From positions 496,001-560,000 of the forward strand of contig CAVPRU010000001.1 of the NCBI GenBank assembly GCA_963707875.1: DNA of 64,000 nucleotides. Reading direction: 5' to 3'. This DNA comes from SZUA-320 sp963707875. GTDB taxonomy: Bacteria > Gemmatimonadota > Gemmatimonadetes > Gemmatimonadales > GWC2-71-9. Position 1 is the first letter of the stretch. Each line of letters starts with the position of its first letter. Shown here piece after piece: positions 1 through 8,345 of the stretch. The notes under the pieces were generated by a model. It saw only the letters and a list, made by a program, of their open reading frames with translations, had not been told where the DNA came from and searched no databases. Position numbers and translations under genes: made by a program.

Positions 1-255
1 GTGGTGCTGGATGCCCCGGCCTGGGCGGAAGCCAATCCTGGTGCCGGGCCATACCCCTCGTGCCACGTCTCCTCGGGGGTCCTGGCCGATCTGTTCTCGA
101 GGATGTCGGGTGGTCAATTCGCGGCGATGGAAGTGGAGTGTCGCAGCCGGGGGGATGCCAGGTGCCGCTTCCTGCTGGCCTCGCCGGAGACCCTGACGCT
201 GGTGTATGAACGGATGGTCCACGGCCTCAGCTACCAGCAGGGACTCGGCCTCTGA
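1..255 (+). CDS. C-terminal part of a V4R-domain protein (truncated by window start)
   Basis: Only the last 84 residues are present; the open frame runs off the left edge, so the GTG at base 1 need not be the start. The fragment has the layout of the end of a 4-vinyl-reductase (V4R) domain: a CHVSSG stretch, then a Met-Glu-Val-Glu-Cys strand, then GDARCRF, with Cys at about residues 21, 47 and 55. V4R domains are small-molecule sensing or chaperone-like modules, often fused to regulators, and the Cys residues often bind metal. What precedes the domain cannot be seen, so its role is unknown. Confidence 0.6.
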   Translation: MVLDAPAWAEANPGAGPYPSCHVSSGVLADLFSRMSGGQFAAMEVECRSRGDARCRFLLASPETLTLVYERMVHGLSYQQGLGL

Positions 256-269
256 TCGGTGCCGGCGCG

Positions 270-1562
270 TCAGTGATGGACGATTGAGATTCCCTCGAGC
301 CGCAGTGCGGGGCCGCACCAGGCCCCGAGCCAGACCGCCTCGCGGCCAACGGCCGCCAGGCGGTCGAGCATCTGGTAGGCATTGCCGCGCAGGGTGATCC
401 GGGGAAACCGTCCGACCACCTCACCCCGCACCACCCGATAGGCCCAGGGAGTGGTGAACGCCACCCGGCCGTCCATCACGTTCCCCGGCGCGGCGGGCAG
501 ATCCTCCACCAGCACCACCTCGTCGCCTCCCAACAGATCGCTGGTGGCGGCTTCCCCCGCGGCGAGTACCAGGTTGGTGTACCCCACCCGGGGCGGTGCA
601 AAAGCGAGGCGGCGTGAATGGCCGGTGGACGGCAGGTCGAGCCGACTCCCGGTCGCCAGATCAGTGATCCACCCGACGAACCGACCCCGTTCAATCAACG
701 GCAGTCGCCGGGAGACCACCCCGTCGTCATCTGCCGGCCGGGAGCCGGGGCGTCCCGGCAGCAGGGGATCATCGAAAAGAGTGATCGCTTCGGGCAGGAC
801 GAGCTCCCCCTGGCGGCCAGCATACGGTGACCGCCCCTCGAAGACCTCGGCACCGATGAGCGCCAGTTCGAGCGGTCGCAGAAACGCCCGCACCGCGCGA
901 GGCATCAGGCAGAGACGGACCGGGCTGGCGGGACCGCTGGGGGGCTCAGCGTAAAGAGGGGAAAGCCGGCGCTCGAACTCGGTGACCAGCGATTCGACCT
1001 CCCGACCGGAAGGCCACGCCACGCTGGCGTGGTGAAGGGACAGGGTCAGGGGGGAGCTCGGGTCGCCGACGGCCAAGGTGGCCCCCATCCCGACCAGGCT
1101 CGCATCGTAGCTGACCAGAGCCCCCCGGGTATTGCCCGCCTCCACCCGACCCACCGATCGTTCGGCCCAGGCTTCGACCATTCGACCCTTCCCATCCAGC
1201 CGGGCACTCAGCGACCGGGCCAGTTCGAGCACCTGACTCGGGCCGGCAGCCTGGGCCACCGGATGGGAGGTGGGAACGTCGACTGTCGGTGCCGGGGCCG
1301 GCAGGTGAAGGACGGCGACCTCACCCATCGCCGCGCTCGCCAGGGCGGCGGCGAGCAGGGGCTCACCGTGGTGGTCGGCCCGGCCGGCCATGCCGACCCG
1401 ACCGTGGACCGCCACCCGCAGGTGCTGTTGGACGGAGGTCAGGCGGCCCATCCGCTCACCTCCCTGCGCGGTCACCACCCCGCTCAGGGTTTCGTCGGTC
1501 TTGACCACGGCGTCAGCGGCCGTCACCCGGGGACGGGCCCCCTCAAGGAGCGGGGTGATCAT
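270..1562 (-). CDS. TldE/PmbA-like subunit of a TldD/TldE-type metalloprotease
   Basis: A 430-residue protein of the PmbA/TldE family, the partner that in known TldD/TldE heterodimers lacks the zinc motif. The second half carries the family's typical run of a Gly-rich LPSTGHSRR segment followed by TNLVLAAGEA (about residues 310-345). The start is taken at the ATG overlapping the upstream gene's stop by four bases (ATGA at 1559-1562); the frame is open further upstream, but that part only overlaps the tldD-like gene. Adjacent TldD- and TldE-like genes normally make one complex that cleaves unstructured peptides, for example leader peptides of modified peptides. No precursor-peptide gene is visible nearby. 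Confidence 0.8.
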   Translation of the reverse strand: MITPLLEGARPRVTAADAVVKTDETLSGVVTAQGGERMGRLTSVQQHLRVAVHGRVGMAGRADHHGEPLLAAALASAAMGEVAVLHLPAPAPTVDVPTSHPVAQAAGPSQVLELARSLSARLDGKGRMVEAWAERSVGRVEAGNTRGALVSYDASLVGMGATLAVGDPSSPLTLSLHHASVAWPSGREVESLVTEFERRLSPLYAEPPSGPASPVRLCLMPRAVRAFLRPLELALIGAEVFEGRSPYAGRQGELVLPEAITLFDDPLLPGRPGSRPADDDGVVSRRLPLIERGRFVGWITDLATGSRLDLPSTGHSRRLAFAPPRVGYTNLVLAAGEAATSDLLGGDEVVLVEDLPAAPGNVMDGRVAFTTPWAYRVVRGEVVGRFPRITLRGNAYQMLDRLAAVGREAVWLGAWCGPALRLEGISIVHH

Positions 1563-2908
1563 CCGGCGGCTCCGACGTCCGCCTCGACCAGCCGGACATG
1601 GGGGGCACCCATCGTCACCGGGACCGCCTGCCCGGCCACGTCGCACCGGCTGGCGCTGACATCCCACGCGAAATCGCCGGCGACCGATTCGATCTGCCCG
1701 AGCAGACCGAGCGGGTCGCCGGTGAGGGTGGCCCCCTTGACGGGTTCCGCCAGTTCCCCGCGGCGGATCATCCTGGCCAATCCGGCCCGGATGCTGATGC
1801 CGCGCTCATCGATCGCCGTCTCCGGCTCGGCAAGGTAGAGCCCGGTCTCAATCGGTCGGAGCAAGTCGGCCAGGTCGCCCCGGCCGCGCGCCAGGTAGGT
1901 GTTGGCCAGCCGGGGGACGGCGGGCCCGACGCCGGTGGTCCGGGCGTGGCCGGTGGAGACCGCCCCGACCGCACCGGCCGTGGCACGGCTGTGGAGGTGG
2001 GACACCAGGACGCCGTTCCGAACCACCACGCAATTCTGCGGGATGGCCCCCTCGTCATCGAAGGCCATGGTGCCTTGCAGCCCGGGCGCGGTGGGATCAT
2101 CGCCCAGGGTCAGGCCCTCGAGACCGACCCGAAGGCCGAGGGGCAGCGGACCGGAGGGTCCGGCATCGGCGGTGCACCGATGGCCGATCGCCGAGTGGGC
2201 CAGCACCCCCGCGACCCTGGACCCGAGAATCACCGGATAGCGTCCGGGCCGGACCGGCACCGCATGGAGTCGCGCCACCGCCCGCTCGGCCAATCCCCCG
2301 ATCCCATCCACCCACCGTTCCAGGTCGGCCAGGGAACCGGAGGTCGCGAGACTGTCCGTCGCCCGCTCGGTGGTCCCATCCTCCTCCGCCACCGCCAGCG
2401 CCGTGAGTCGCAGGGCGGGGCGTGCCTCGCCCACGAGGAGTCCCTCGGAATTGGCCACCCAGACTTCCCGAACCTCCGCCGTCCAGCGAACCCGGACATC
2501 CACCACCCGTCGATCGACCGCCTGCAGCGCAGCGGCCACCCGGCGACCCAGATGCGGCCCGGTATCGGGCCGGAGCCGCCGGGGATCCCGACTCTCCGGG
2601 CAGGGCAGTTCGACCTCTCGAGGGGTCAGGGGAGCCAGAACCAGCGGAGTGCGTCTGGGAAGGGCCAGGGAGAATTCGTGGGCGGCACGGACCGATCCGT
2701 CCGCAGTGGCCGGATCCCGGAAGGCCGCGTAGCCCCAGCCATGGCCCCGTTCCAGGCAGCGGACGATCCCGGTCTCGCCCTCGTCCACCGAAGAGAACTC
2801 CAGGCGGCGGCCGCGGATGACCGCGGTGGACCGCCACCAGCGCTCGAACCGGAGATCGGTAAAGGTCGCCGGCGAGCGGCCGACGAGCGCCCGGAGGAGG
2901 TCCCTCAC
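1559..2908 (-). CDS. TldD-like metallopeptidase subunit with altered zinc motif
   Basis: A 449-residue member of the TldD family, which binds zinc through HExxxH plus a C-terminal Cys. The equivalent site reads HSAIGH (residues 238-243, bases 2180-2197): both His are kept but the catalytic Glu is Ser. The C-terminal Cys region is present (about residue 422, followed by GQAVPV and a GAPH segment). N-terminal and central strands look intact, and there is no sign of a frameshift at the motif. It overlaps the TldE-like gene by four bases and the upstream phosphoribosyltransferase by four, so all three are probably one operon. The loss of Glu suggests a non-hydrolytic or altered enzyme. Confidence 0.8.
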   Translation of the reverse strand: MRDLLRALVGRSPATFTDLRFERWWRSTAVIRGRRLEFSSVDEGETGIVRCLERGHGWGYAAFRDPATADGSVRAAHEFSLALPRRTPLVLAPLTPREVELPCPESRDPRRLRPDTGPHLGRRVAAALQAVDRRVVDVRVRWTAEVREVWVANSEGLLVGEARPALRLTALAVAEEDGTTERATDSLATSGSLADLERWVDGIGGLAERAVARLHAVPVRPGRYPVILGSRVAGVLAHSAIGHRCTADAGPSGPLPLGLRVGLEGLTLGDDPTAPGLQGTMAFDDEGAIPQNCVVVRNGVLVSHLHSRATAGAVGAVSTGHARTTGVGPAVPRLANTYLARGRGDLADLLRPIETGLYLAEPETAIDERGISIRAGLARMIRRGELAEPVKGATLTGDPLGLLGQIESVAGDFAWDVSASRCDVAGQAVPVTMGAPHVRLVEADVGAAG

Positions 2909-3420
2909 TCCCCCCCTTCGAGATAGGCGACCAGGTCGGGACGGACCACCAGCTCCCCGTCGACCACCGTTTCCCGATCCCAGGGAAGCACGATCAGCTT
3001 GTCTGTCTCAAGGGCGTGGTAGTCGGGCTGGAAGGCTCCGGTCTTGATGGAAACCGCGGTGCGAACCTCGGCAGGCCGCAGCGCCTTCAGGGCATTGATG
3101 GCCAGCTTGAGGGTGTGGCCGCTGTCGCAGGTCTCATCCACCAGAAGCACCCGGCGCCCCTTGACGGCATCCGGGGGCCCGCTGACCACCTCTGGCTCGT
3201 GGCGGTCGCTCTTGCGGGTGACGGCCATCGCGACGAATTCGCGCTGGAGAATCGAGGCCACCACCGCTCCGGGGATCACCCCGGCCTTGGCAATGCCCAC
3301 CACCAGGTCCGGGTCATAGTGCTCCGCCACCCGGAGCGCGAGCGCCCGGCACAGCTCCCCGAAGAGGGCCCAGTCGATCTCGAGCAGTCCGCGCTGACCT
3401 GCGGGAACGTTCTGGCGCAT
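2905..3420 (-). CDS. Phosphoribosyltransferase-domain protein
   Basis: A 171-residue type I phosphoribosyltransferase. The PRPP-binding motif is VLLVDETCDSGHT (about residues 92-104), preceded by the hood region and a VGIAKAGVIPG stretch that forms the other side of the site. Length and layout fit hypoxanthine/xanthine-type salvage enzymes, though the substrate cannot be assigned. The start ATG at 3420 has a GGGAG-type ribosome site just upstream. It is the first gene of a three-gene minus-strand unit with the TldD/TldE pair (four-base overlap). A possible minus-strand promoter lies within 3421-3485 (TTTGCC, 16-base spacer, GATAAG), but the match is weak. Confidence 0.85.
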   Translation of the reverse strand: MRQNVPAGQRGLLEIDWALFGELCRALALRVAEHYDPDLVVGIAKAGVIPGAVVASILQREFVAMAVTRKSDRHEPEVVSGPPDAVKGRRVLLVDETCDSGHTLKLAINALKALRPAEVRTAVSIKTGAFQPDYHALETDKLIVLPWDRETVVDGELVVRPDLVAYLEGGE

Positions 3421-3487
3421 TGGTCACTCCCGGAAAGGGTGGTGCTTCCGGAAGCTTATCGCGGCCGGCGGTCGAGGGCAAACGCGA

Positions 3488-3519
3488 TTGCACGGCCCCC
3501 GAGAGAATGACTACCTTTG
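3488..3519 (+). promoter_or_regulatory. Candidate TTG/TAnnTTTG promoter, probably giving a leaderless transcript
   Basis: TTG at 3488-3490 and TACCTTTG at 3512-3519 are separated by 21 bases. This matches the -33 TTG / -7 TAnnTTTG arrangement known from Bacteroidetes. The ATG of the TPR gene begins only four bases after the element, and no Shine-Dalgarno sequence lies between, so transcription would start at or next to the start codon. The pattern is seen directly; promoter activity is inferred. Confidence 0.45.
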
Positions 3520-3523
3520 GGTG

Positions 3524-3961
3524 ATGAGTTTCTGGCGACGCCTGTTCGGCCGGAGTGACACCCTGCGCCCCCATCGCCTCGACTATCTGAACGAGGCCAT
3601 GGCCCTCGAACGTCAGGGCGATCTGGCGGGGGCCATCACTTCCTATCGTCTGGGGCTGCGCGACAACCAGAACGACCTGACCATTCTCCAGAACATCGCG
3701 ATCGCCTTCTCCAAGACCGGTCAGGTCGAGGAGGCGATTCGGCATTACCGGCGGGCACTGGCCATTGACCCCACCCTGTCCGGGGCACACTACGGCGTCG
3801 CGTTCCTGCTGATCAAGAAGGGCGACAACCCCAAGGCGGCCGAACACCTCCAGGCCTTCCTCGACCGTCCGCCGAAGGGCCCGGATGCCGAGCGCTGGGT
3901 GCAACACGCCTCGGCTACCCTGCGGGAACTCGATCTGGACCCCGGCCCGGGCGGGACATGA
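3524..3961 (+). CDS. TPR-repeat protein
   Basis: A 145-residue protein with a basic N-terminus (MSFWRRLFGR) and three tetratricopeptide-like repeats over about residues 20-125, including the typical pattern of LERQGDLAGAITSYRLGL and TGQVEEAIRHYRRALAIDP. TPR arrays mediate protein contacts; the partner is unknown. I take the second in-frame ATG (3524) rather than 3488: the longer form would place coding sequence inside the promoter-like element, and its extra 12 residues look non-native. It overlaps the next lipoprotein gene by four bases (ATGA), so the two are co-translated and may act together at the envelope. Confidence 0.8.
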   Translation: MSFWRRLFGRSDTLRPHRLDYLNEAMALERQGDLAGAITSYRLGLRDNQNDLTILQNIAIAFSKTGQVEEAIRHYRRALAIDPTLSGAHYGVAFLLIKKGDNPKAAEHLQAFLDRPPKGPDAERWVQHASATLRELDLDPGPGGT

Positions 3962-4668
3962 ACCGACGCCAGCTCGCGATCCTGCTGGCCGGGATGCTGG
4001 GCTGCAGCGGCCTCACCGCCACGGACGAGGGGGTGGCCACGATCCTCCTGCAGATCCCCGCCCCGGCCGAGGTTGAGGTCGACCAGACGATCACCCTTCG
4101 CGCCGCCGCGCTCGGAATCAACGGCGACACCCTGAGCATCCCGGTGTTCTGGATTGCGCTCGATACCACGATCGTGGTGGACAGTGTGACCGGCGCCCTC
4201 ACGGGACGGAACGCCAAGGCCACCGGAGCAGTCGTTGCCCGGGCGGGCGGACTCTACTCCTCGCGGATCACCTTCACGGTGCTGTCCCGAGCGGATACCC
4301 TGGTCCGGCTGGGCCCGGCGATCAGCACGGTGCCGGCCGGAGACAGTCTGTCGCAGGATCTGCAGGCCCGGCTCGACGCGTTCGGCCCGCCCCCCACCCC
4401 CGTACTCGGACGGCGGCTGGTGTACCAGGTGGTCGAACCGGTCTTCGGGACCTCGGACGAGCGGACGGTCGAACTCACCGGCGGTGGTTTGACCCAATCC
4501 GTGACGACCACCGCCTTTGGCACCCCACCGGTGCCAATCCGGGCCCGCCCGGTCGCCGGGCGCCCCCGCCCCGACAGCGCCATCGTCACCGTCAATGCCT
4601 GGCGGCCAGGCGGGGCCCCCATCCCCGGCAGCGGCCATCGGTTCATCATCCGTTTTGCCCTGCCCTGA
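3958..4668 (+). CDS. Lipoprotein with bacterial Ig-like domain
   Basis: A 236-residue secreted protein. The N-terminus (LLAGMLGC) is a lipoprotein signal with Cys at residue 16. Residues about 25-110 resemble a BIG2-type Ig-like domain: repeated beta strands with VDQTITLRAAALGINGD and a conserved VTGALTGRNAKATGAVVARAGG segment. The C-terminal 120 residues are beta-rich and Thr/Pro-rich without a recognised family. It is translationally coupled to the upstream TPR protein. Such lipoproteins are common envelope proteins in FCB bacteria; the specific role is unknown. Confidence 0.75.
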   Translation: MNRRQLAILLAGMLGCSGLTATDEGVATILLQIPAPAEVEVDQTITLRAAALGINGDTLSIPVFWIALDTTIVVDSVTGALTGRNAKATGAVVARAGGLYSSRITFTVLSRADTLVRLGPAISTVPAGDSLSQDLQARLDAFGPPPTPVLGRRLVYQVVEPVFGTSDERTVELTGGGLTQSVTTTAFGTPPVPIRARPVAGRPRPDSAIVTVNAWRPGGAPIPGSGHRFIIRFALP

Positions 4669-4684
4669 GCCAAAGAGAGACTCT

Positions 4685-6508
4685 GTGCCCGGACCCGCCA
4701 CACTGACGGCGCTGTTCTTTGACGCCATGGACCAATTCCGCGACCGGGGCGTCATGCTGCGGGCTCGGCGCGGCTCGGTCTGGTCGGAGACCAGCTACTC
4801 GGACTTCGAGGAGCAGGTCCACGACGCCAGCCTCGGCCTGCTGGAACTCGGCATGGACCCGGGCGACCGGCTGGCCCTGTTGAGCGAGAACCGCCCCGAG
4901 TGGGCCGCCCTTGACTTCGCGGCCCTCACGGCAGGCCTGATCGATGTCCCGATCTATCCAACGCTTCCAGCATGCCAGACCGAGCACATCCTTCGGGATT
5001 CCGGAGCCACGGTCGTCTGCCTCTCGACCAAGACCCAGCTGGCCAAGATCCGGGAAATCCGCTCCCGGCTCCCGGCCCTGCGCCGGGTTGTGGTGTTCGA
5101 CCAGCTGGAGGGAGACGACGTCATCCCCTTCGCCTCACTCCTGGCCAGTGGGCGCGAGGCCAGGCTCCGGCATCCCGACTGGAGGGAGAAGGCCCTCCGG
5201 GCACTGCCGGATGACCTGGCCACGATCATCTATACCTCCGGGACCACCGGCGAGCCCAAAGGGGTGATGCTCACCCACGGCAACATCGCCTCCAACGTAG
5301 ACAGTGTCCTCGATCTGATCGAGGTGAGGCCGGGGGACGAATGTCTGTCGTTCCTGCCGCTGTGCCACATCTTCGAACGCACTGGTGGACACTACGCCAT
5401 GTGCCTGGCCGGGGTGCTGATCAACTACGCCAAGGGGGTCGAGACGGTGGCCGCGGACATGGTGACTCGGCGACCGCAGATCATGACCTCGGTCCCCCGG
5501 GTGTACGAGAAGATGTTCGAGAAGGTCACCGACGCGGCCACCGGCACCCCGGGCAAGGCCCGGATATTCCGCTGGGTCCGTCGGGTCGCCGATCGGTGGA
5601 CCCAACAGCGCCTGTCCGGACGCATGGTGGGGCCCTTTCTGGCCCTGCAGCATCGGCTGGCCGATCGCCTGGTGTTCGGCAAGCTGCGGGCGAAGACCGG
5701 CGGCCGGATCCGGTACTTCATCTCGGGGGGCGCGCCGCTCGCCGCCGACATCGGCCGCTTCTTCTATGCCGCCGGGCTCCCCATCCTGGAGGGCTACGGT
5801 CTGACGGAGACTTCCCCGGTCATCGCGGTCAACACCCTCGAGGCTCCACGTTTTGGCTCGGTGGGACGGCCGGTCCGGGGGGTGGAGGTCCGGATTGCCC
5901 AAGACGGGGAGATCCTGGCCCGGGGCCCGAACATCATGCGCGGTTACTACCACAACCAGGAGGCCACTGCGGAGGTTCTCTCCCCGGACGGCTGGTTCAG
6001 CACCGGCGACATCGGCCACCTGGACCAGGATGGCTTCCTTCATATCACCGATCGGAAGAAGGACATCATCGTGACGGCGGGGGGCAAGAACATCGCGCCG
6101 CAGCCGATCGAGAACCGGCTCAAGGTGAGCCTCTACATCGCCAACGCGGTGATGCTGGGGGACCGACGCAAGTTCCCGGTGATGCTGCTGGTGCCGGAGT
6201 TCGAGCGGCTCCGCACCTGGGCCGCCGCCGAGGGCCTCCCCACCGGGGAGAACGCCGAGCTGGTCCGGCGTCCGGAGATCCGGGCGAAGTTGGAACTGGA
6301 GGCCAAGAAACACTTCCGCGATCTGGCGCAGTTCGAAGTCCCCAAGAAGTTCCTGGTCCTGCCGGAGGACTTCAGCATCGAGCGAGGCGAGTTGACCCCG
6401 AAACTCTCCGTCCGGCGCCGGGTGGTCGAGGAGAATTACCAGGAAGCGATCACCGCGCTCTACCACGAGTCCGACACCAGGGGAAACAGTTCCAGCCTGA
6501 CCCGCTAA
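4685..6508 (+). CDS. Long-chain fatty acid-CoA ligase (AMP-binding)
   Basis: A 607-residue adenylate-forming enzyme that activates long-chain fatty acids to acyl-CoA via an acyl-AMP. Visible motifs: YTSGTTGEPKGVML phosphate-binding loop (about residue 182), YGLTETSP (about 372), a TGD step followed by the hinge RKKDIIVTAGGKNIAP (about 458), and a late TPKLSVRR segment carrying the adenylation Lys. The size and hinge fit the bacterial FAA1/FadD15-type long-chain branch rather than E. coli FadD. I choose the GTG at 4685, after an AGAGAG ribosome site; the open frame further upstream overlaps the preceding lipoprotein gene and lacks family similarity. It converges with the next gene, sharing four bases at the stops. 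Confidence 0.92.
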   Translation: MPGPATLTALFFDAMDQFRDRGVMLRARRGSVWSETSYSDFEEQVHDASLGLLELGMDPGDRLALLSENRPEWAALDFAALTAGLIDVPIYPTLPACQTEHILRDSGATVVCLSTKTQLAKIREIRSRLPALRRVVVFDQLEGDDVIPFASLLASGREARLRHPDWREKALRALPDDLATIIYTSGTTGEPKGVMLTHGNIASNVDSVLDLIEVRPGDECLSFLPLCHIFERTGGHYAMCLAGVLINYAKGVETVAADMVTRRPQIMTSVPRVYEKMFEKVTDAATGTPGKARIFRWVRRVADRWTQQRLSGRMVGPFLALQHRLADRLVFGKLRAKTGGRIRYFISGGAPLAADIGRFFYAAGLPILEGYGLTETSPVIAVNTLEAPRFGSVGRPVRGVEVRIAQDGEILARGPNIMRGYYHNQEATAEVLSPDGWFSTGDIGHLDQDGFLHITDRKKDIIVTAGGKNIAPQPIENRLKVSLYIANAVMLGDRRKFPVMLLVPEFERLRTWAAAEGLPTGENAELVRRPEIRAKLELEAKKHFRDLAQFEVPKKFLVLPEDFSIERGELTPKLSVRRRVVEENYQEAITALYHESDTRGNSSSLTR

Positions 6509-7068
6509 CGGCGCCGCCCGACCCAGGCACCACCCGCCTCGGCCATGACCTCAACCGCCGGGAGAGCGGGCGCCGAACCCTCGCCCACCACCCGGAGACC
6601 GGGCAGCACCGCCAGCACGCCATCCCGAATCCAGGTCTCCGGCAACCCGGGACCCAGCACCATGCCCCGCATGGAGGCCGGCTTCAGGGGGAGGCGAGCC
6701 GCCCGGATCACACTGGCACCAGGGGAGGCCTCGACCGGATTGATGGCGACCAGGGCGATGCCGGGAAGCAACGCCGTCAATCCGGAGGCCACCGAACCCG
6801 CTCCACCGATCAAGCCGAGGCAGCCCCCCGGTCCCGAGAGACCGAGCAGGGCGTGCACTGCCTCCACCGTCAGCGTCCCCGGGGTCGCCTTCGGTGCGCC
6901 CCCGAAGTCCACGATCCCGTTCCGCACGGCCACGGTCCGGCCACAGACCGGGCACCCGAGCTGTCCCTCCAGCACGTTCCTGCCTTCCAGACGGTCCGGG
7001 AGGAGCACCAGATAGGACTCCACATGCGGCTCGGGGCAGCGGAGGTGATCGGTCAGCTCGATGAACAC
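6505..7068 (-). CDS. Trm112-like zinc-ribbon protein with Rossmann-like C-terminus
   Basis: A 187-residue protein. The N-terminus (LRCPEPH, then GQLGCPVCGRTV at about residue 38) resembles the Trm112/UPF0434 zinc ribbon, with only one Cys in the first knuckle. A Gly-rich GLIGGAGSVASGL segment at about residue 86 and the following beta-alpha pattern suggest a degenerate methyltransferase-like fold. Trm112-type domains partner or are fused to methyltransferases acting on translation factors, tRNA or rRNA; the catalytic motifs needed to claim methyl transfer are not visible. It lies four bases downstream of an SDR gene in a pterin cluster. Function unknown. Confidence 0.65.
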   Translation of the reverse strand: MFIELTDHLRCPEPHVESYLVLLPDRLEGRNVLEGQLGCPVCGRTVAVRNGIVDFGGAPKATPGTLTVEAVHALLGLSGPGGCLGLIGGAGSVASGLTALLPGIALVAINPVEASPGASVIRAARLPLKPASMRGMVLGPGLPETWIRDGVLAVLPGLRVVGEGSAPALPAVEVMAEAGGAWVGRRR

Positions 7069-7071
7069 GGG

Positions 7072-7764
7072 TCAGGCAGGGCCCAGGCGCAGCCAATCCA
7101 CTTCGACGTGGGACGGCCGGGTGGCAACGAACGCGACCGCTTCGGCGACATCCTCGGGCCGCAGCATCGCGTCCCGGGGCATGATCCCGGCAGCTAGGAC
7201 GTCGATGTCGTCCCAGAGCGCGGTGTCCACCGGTCCGGGGGAAACCAGGGTACAGCGGACTCCAGTCCCGCGGCACTCCGCCCGGAGCACGTCGTGCAGT
7301 CCGCGGAGTCCGTGCTTGGCGGCGGCATACCCGGCGTTGCCGGGAAAGGCCTGGTGATCGGCCACGCTCCCGATCGCGATGTGGTGCCCGCGACCGGCCT
7401 CCCGCATCCTGGGGATCAGCGCCCGGGCCACCAGGAACGGGGCGCGCAGGTTGATGGCGATCTGGTCATCGAACTGGCTGATCGAAGTTTCCTCGAGGGA
7501 GGCAAGGAGAAACCCGCCGGCGTTGTTGACCACCAGGTCCGGGACGCCCAACTGGCCCGCCACCTGGGTTACCGCGTGGTCCAGGTCGGTCGTCTCGGTC
7601 AGATCACAGGGCAGGTCGAGGAATCCATCGTGCCACCCGGCGCGCAGGGTGCGGGCGAGGCGCGCCACCTGCGCTCCTTCCGCCTGGAGCCGGTGGGCGA
7701 CGGCCAGTCCGATACCTCGGGACGCCCCCGTCACCACGGCCACTCGACCGGCCAGCAGGGTCAC
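7072..7764 (-). CDS. Short-chain dehydrogenase/reductase
   Basis: A 230-residue classical SDR. The cofactor loop TGASRGIG is at about residues 13-20, NNAGG at about 86, and the catalytic Ser-Tyr-Lys set at GSVAD and YAAAKHG (Tyr about 149, Lys about 153), followed by SPGPVDT. The residue pattern after the second strand (LART) suggests NADP preference, by inference. It overlaps folE by four bases and is in one unit with a PTPS-like gene. The reductase could therefore act on a pterin side chain, as sepiapterin reductase does, although sequence alone does not fix the substrate. General carbonyl reductase activity is the alternative. Confidence 0.85.
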   Translation of the reverse strand: MTLLAGRVAVVTGASRGIGLAVAHRLQAEGAQVARLARTLRAGWHDGFLDLPCDLTETTDLDHAVTQVAGQLGVPDLVVNNAGGFLLASLEETSISQFDDQIAINLRAPFLVARALIPRMREAGRGHHIAIGSVADHQAFPGNAGYAAAKHGLRGLHDVLRAECRGTGVRCTLVSPGPVDTALWDDIDVLAAGIMPRDAMLRPEDVAEAVAFVATRPSHVEVDWLRLGPA

Positions 7765-8345
7765 GTCGTGCCACTCCCGTGCACCAGCCGGAGGAATTCA
7801 TCCCGGGTCGCGGGATCATCCCGGAAACTGCCGCGGAGCGCGCTGGTCACGGTCCGGGAGTTCTGCTTCTCGACCCCGCGCATCATCATGCACAGGTGGC
7901 TGGCTTCCAGCACCACCCCCACGCCCCGGGGTTGGACGACGTCCATCAGGGCATCGGCAATCTGATCGGTCAGTCGCTCCTGCACCTGCAGCCGCCGGGC
8001 AAAGACGTCCACGATCCGCGGCACCTTGGAGAGACCGACGATCCGACCGAGGGGCAGATAGGCCACATGGGCCCGCCCGAAGAACGGGAGCATGTGGTGC
8101 TCACACAGCGAATAGAACTCCACATCGCGGACCAGAATCATGTTCTCGTGGGGTTCGTCGAAGATCGCGTTGCCCACCGCCTCGCGGACGGTGAGCCGGT
8201 ACCCCCGCGTCAGGTACCGCAGGGCCGCTTCGACGCGGAGCGGGGTCTTCTTCAGCCCCTGGCGTTCGGGATCCTCTCCCAGAGCGGCGATCATCCGCCG
8301 GATCTCGGTCTGGAACCCGTCGTTCCGCGATTCAGTCCCCTTCAT
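7761..8345 (-). CDS. folE: GTP cyclohydrolase I
   Basis: A 194-residue type IA GTP cyclohydrolase, which converts GTP to 7,8-dihydroneopterin triphosphate, the first step to folate and biopterin and, in many bacteria, to 7-deazaguanines. Zinc ligands are all present: Cys81 and His84 in SLCEHHMLPFFG, and Cys152 in ASHLCMMMRG. The length and N-terminal helix are typical. Its start overlaps the end of the upstream PTPS-like gene by 14 bases, and its stop overlaps the SDR start by four, so these three are translated as a unit. Confidence 0.96.
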   Translation of the reverse strand: MKGTESRNDGFQTEIRRMIAALGEDPERQGLKKTPLRVEAALRYLTRGYRLTVREAVGNAIFDEPHENMILVRDVEFYSLCEHHMLPFFGRAHVAYLPLGRIVGLSKVPRIVDVFARRLQVQERLTDQIADALMDVVQPRGVGVVLEASHLCMMMRGVEKQNSRTVTSALRGSFRDDPATRDEFLRLVHGSGTT

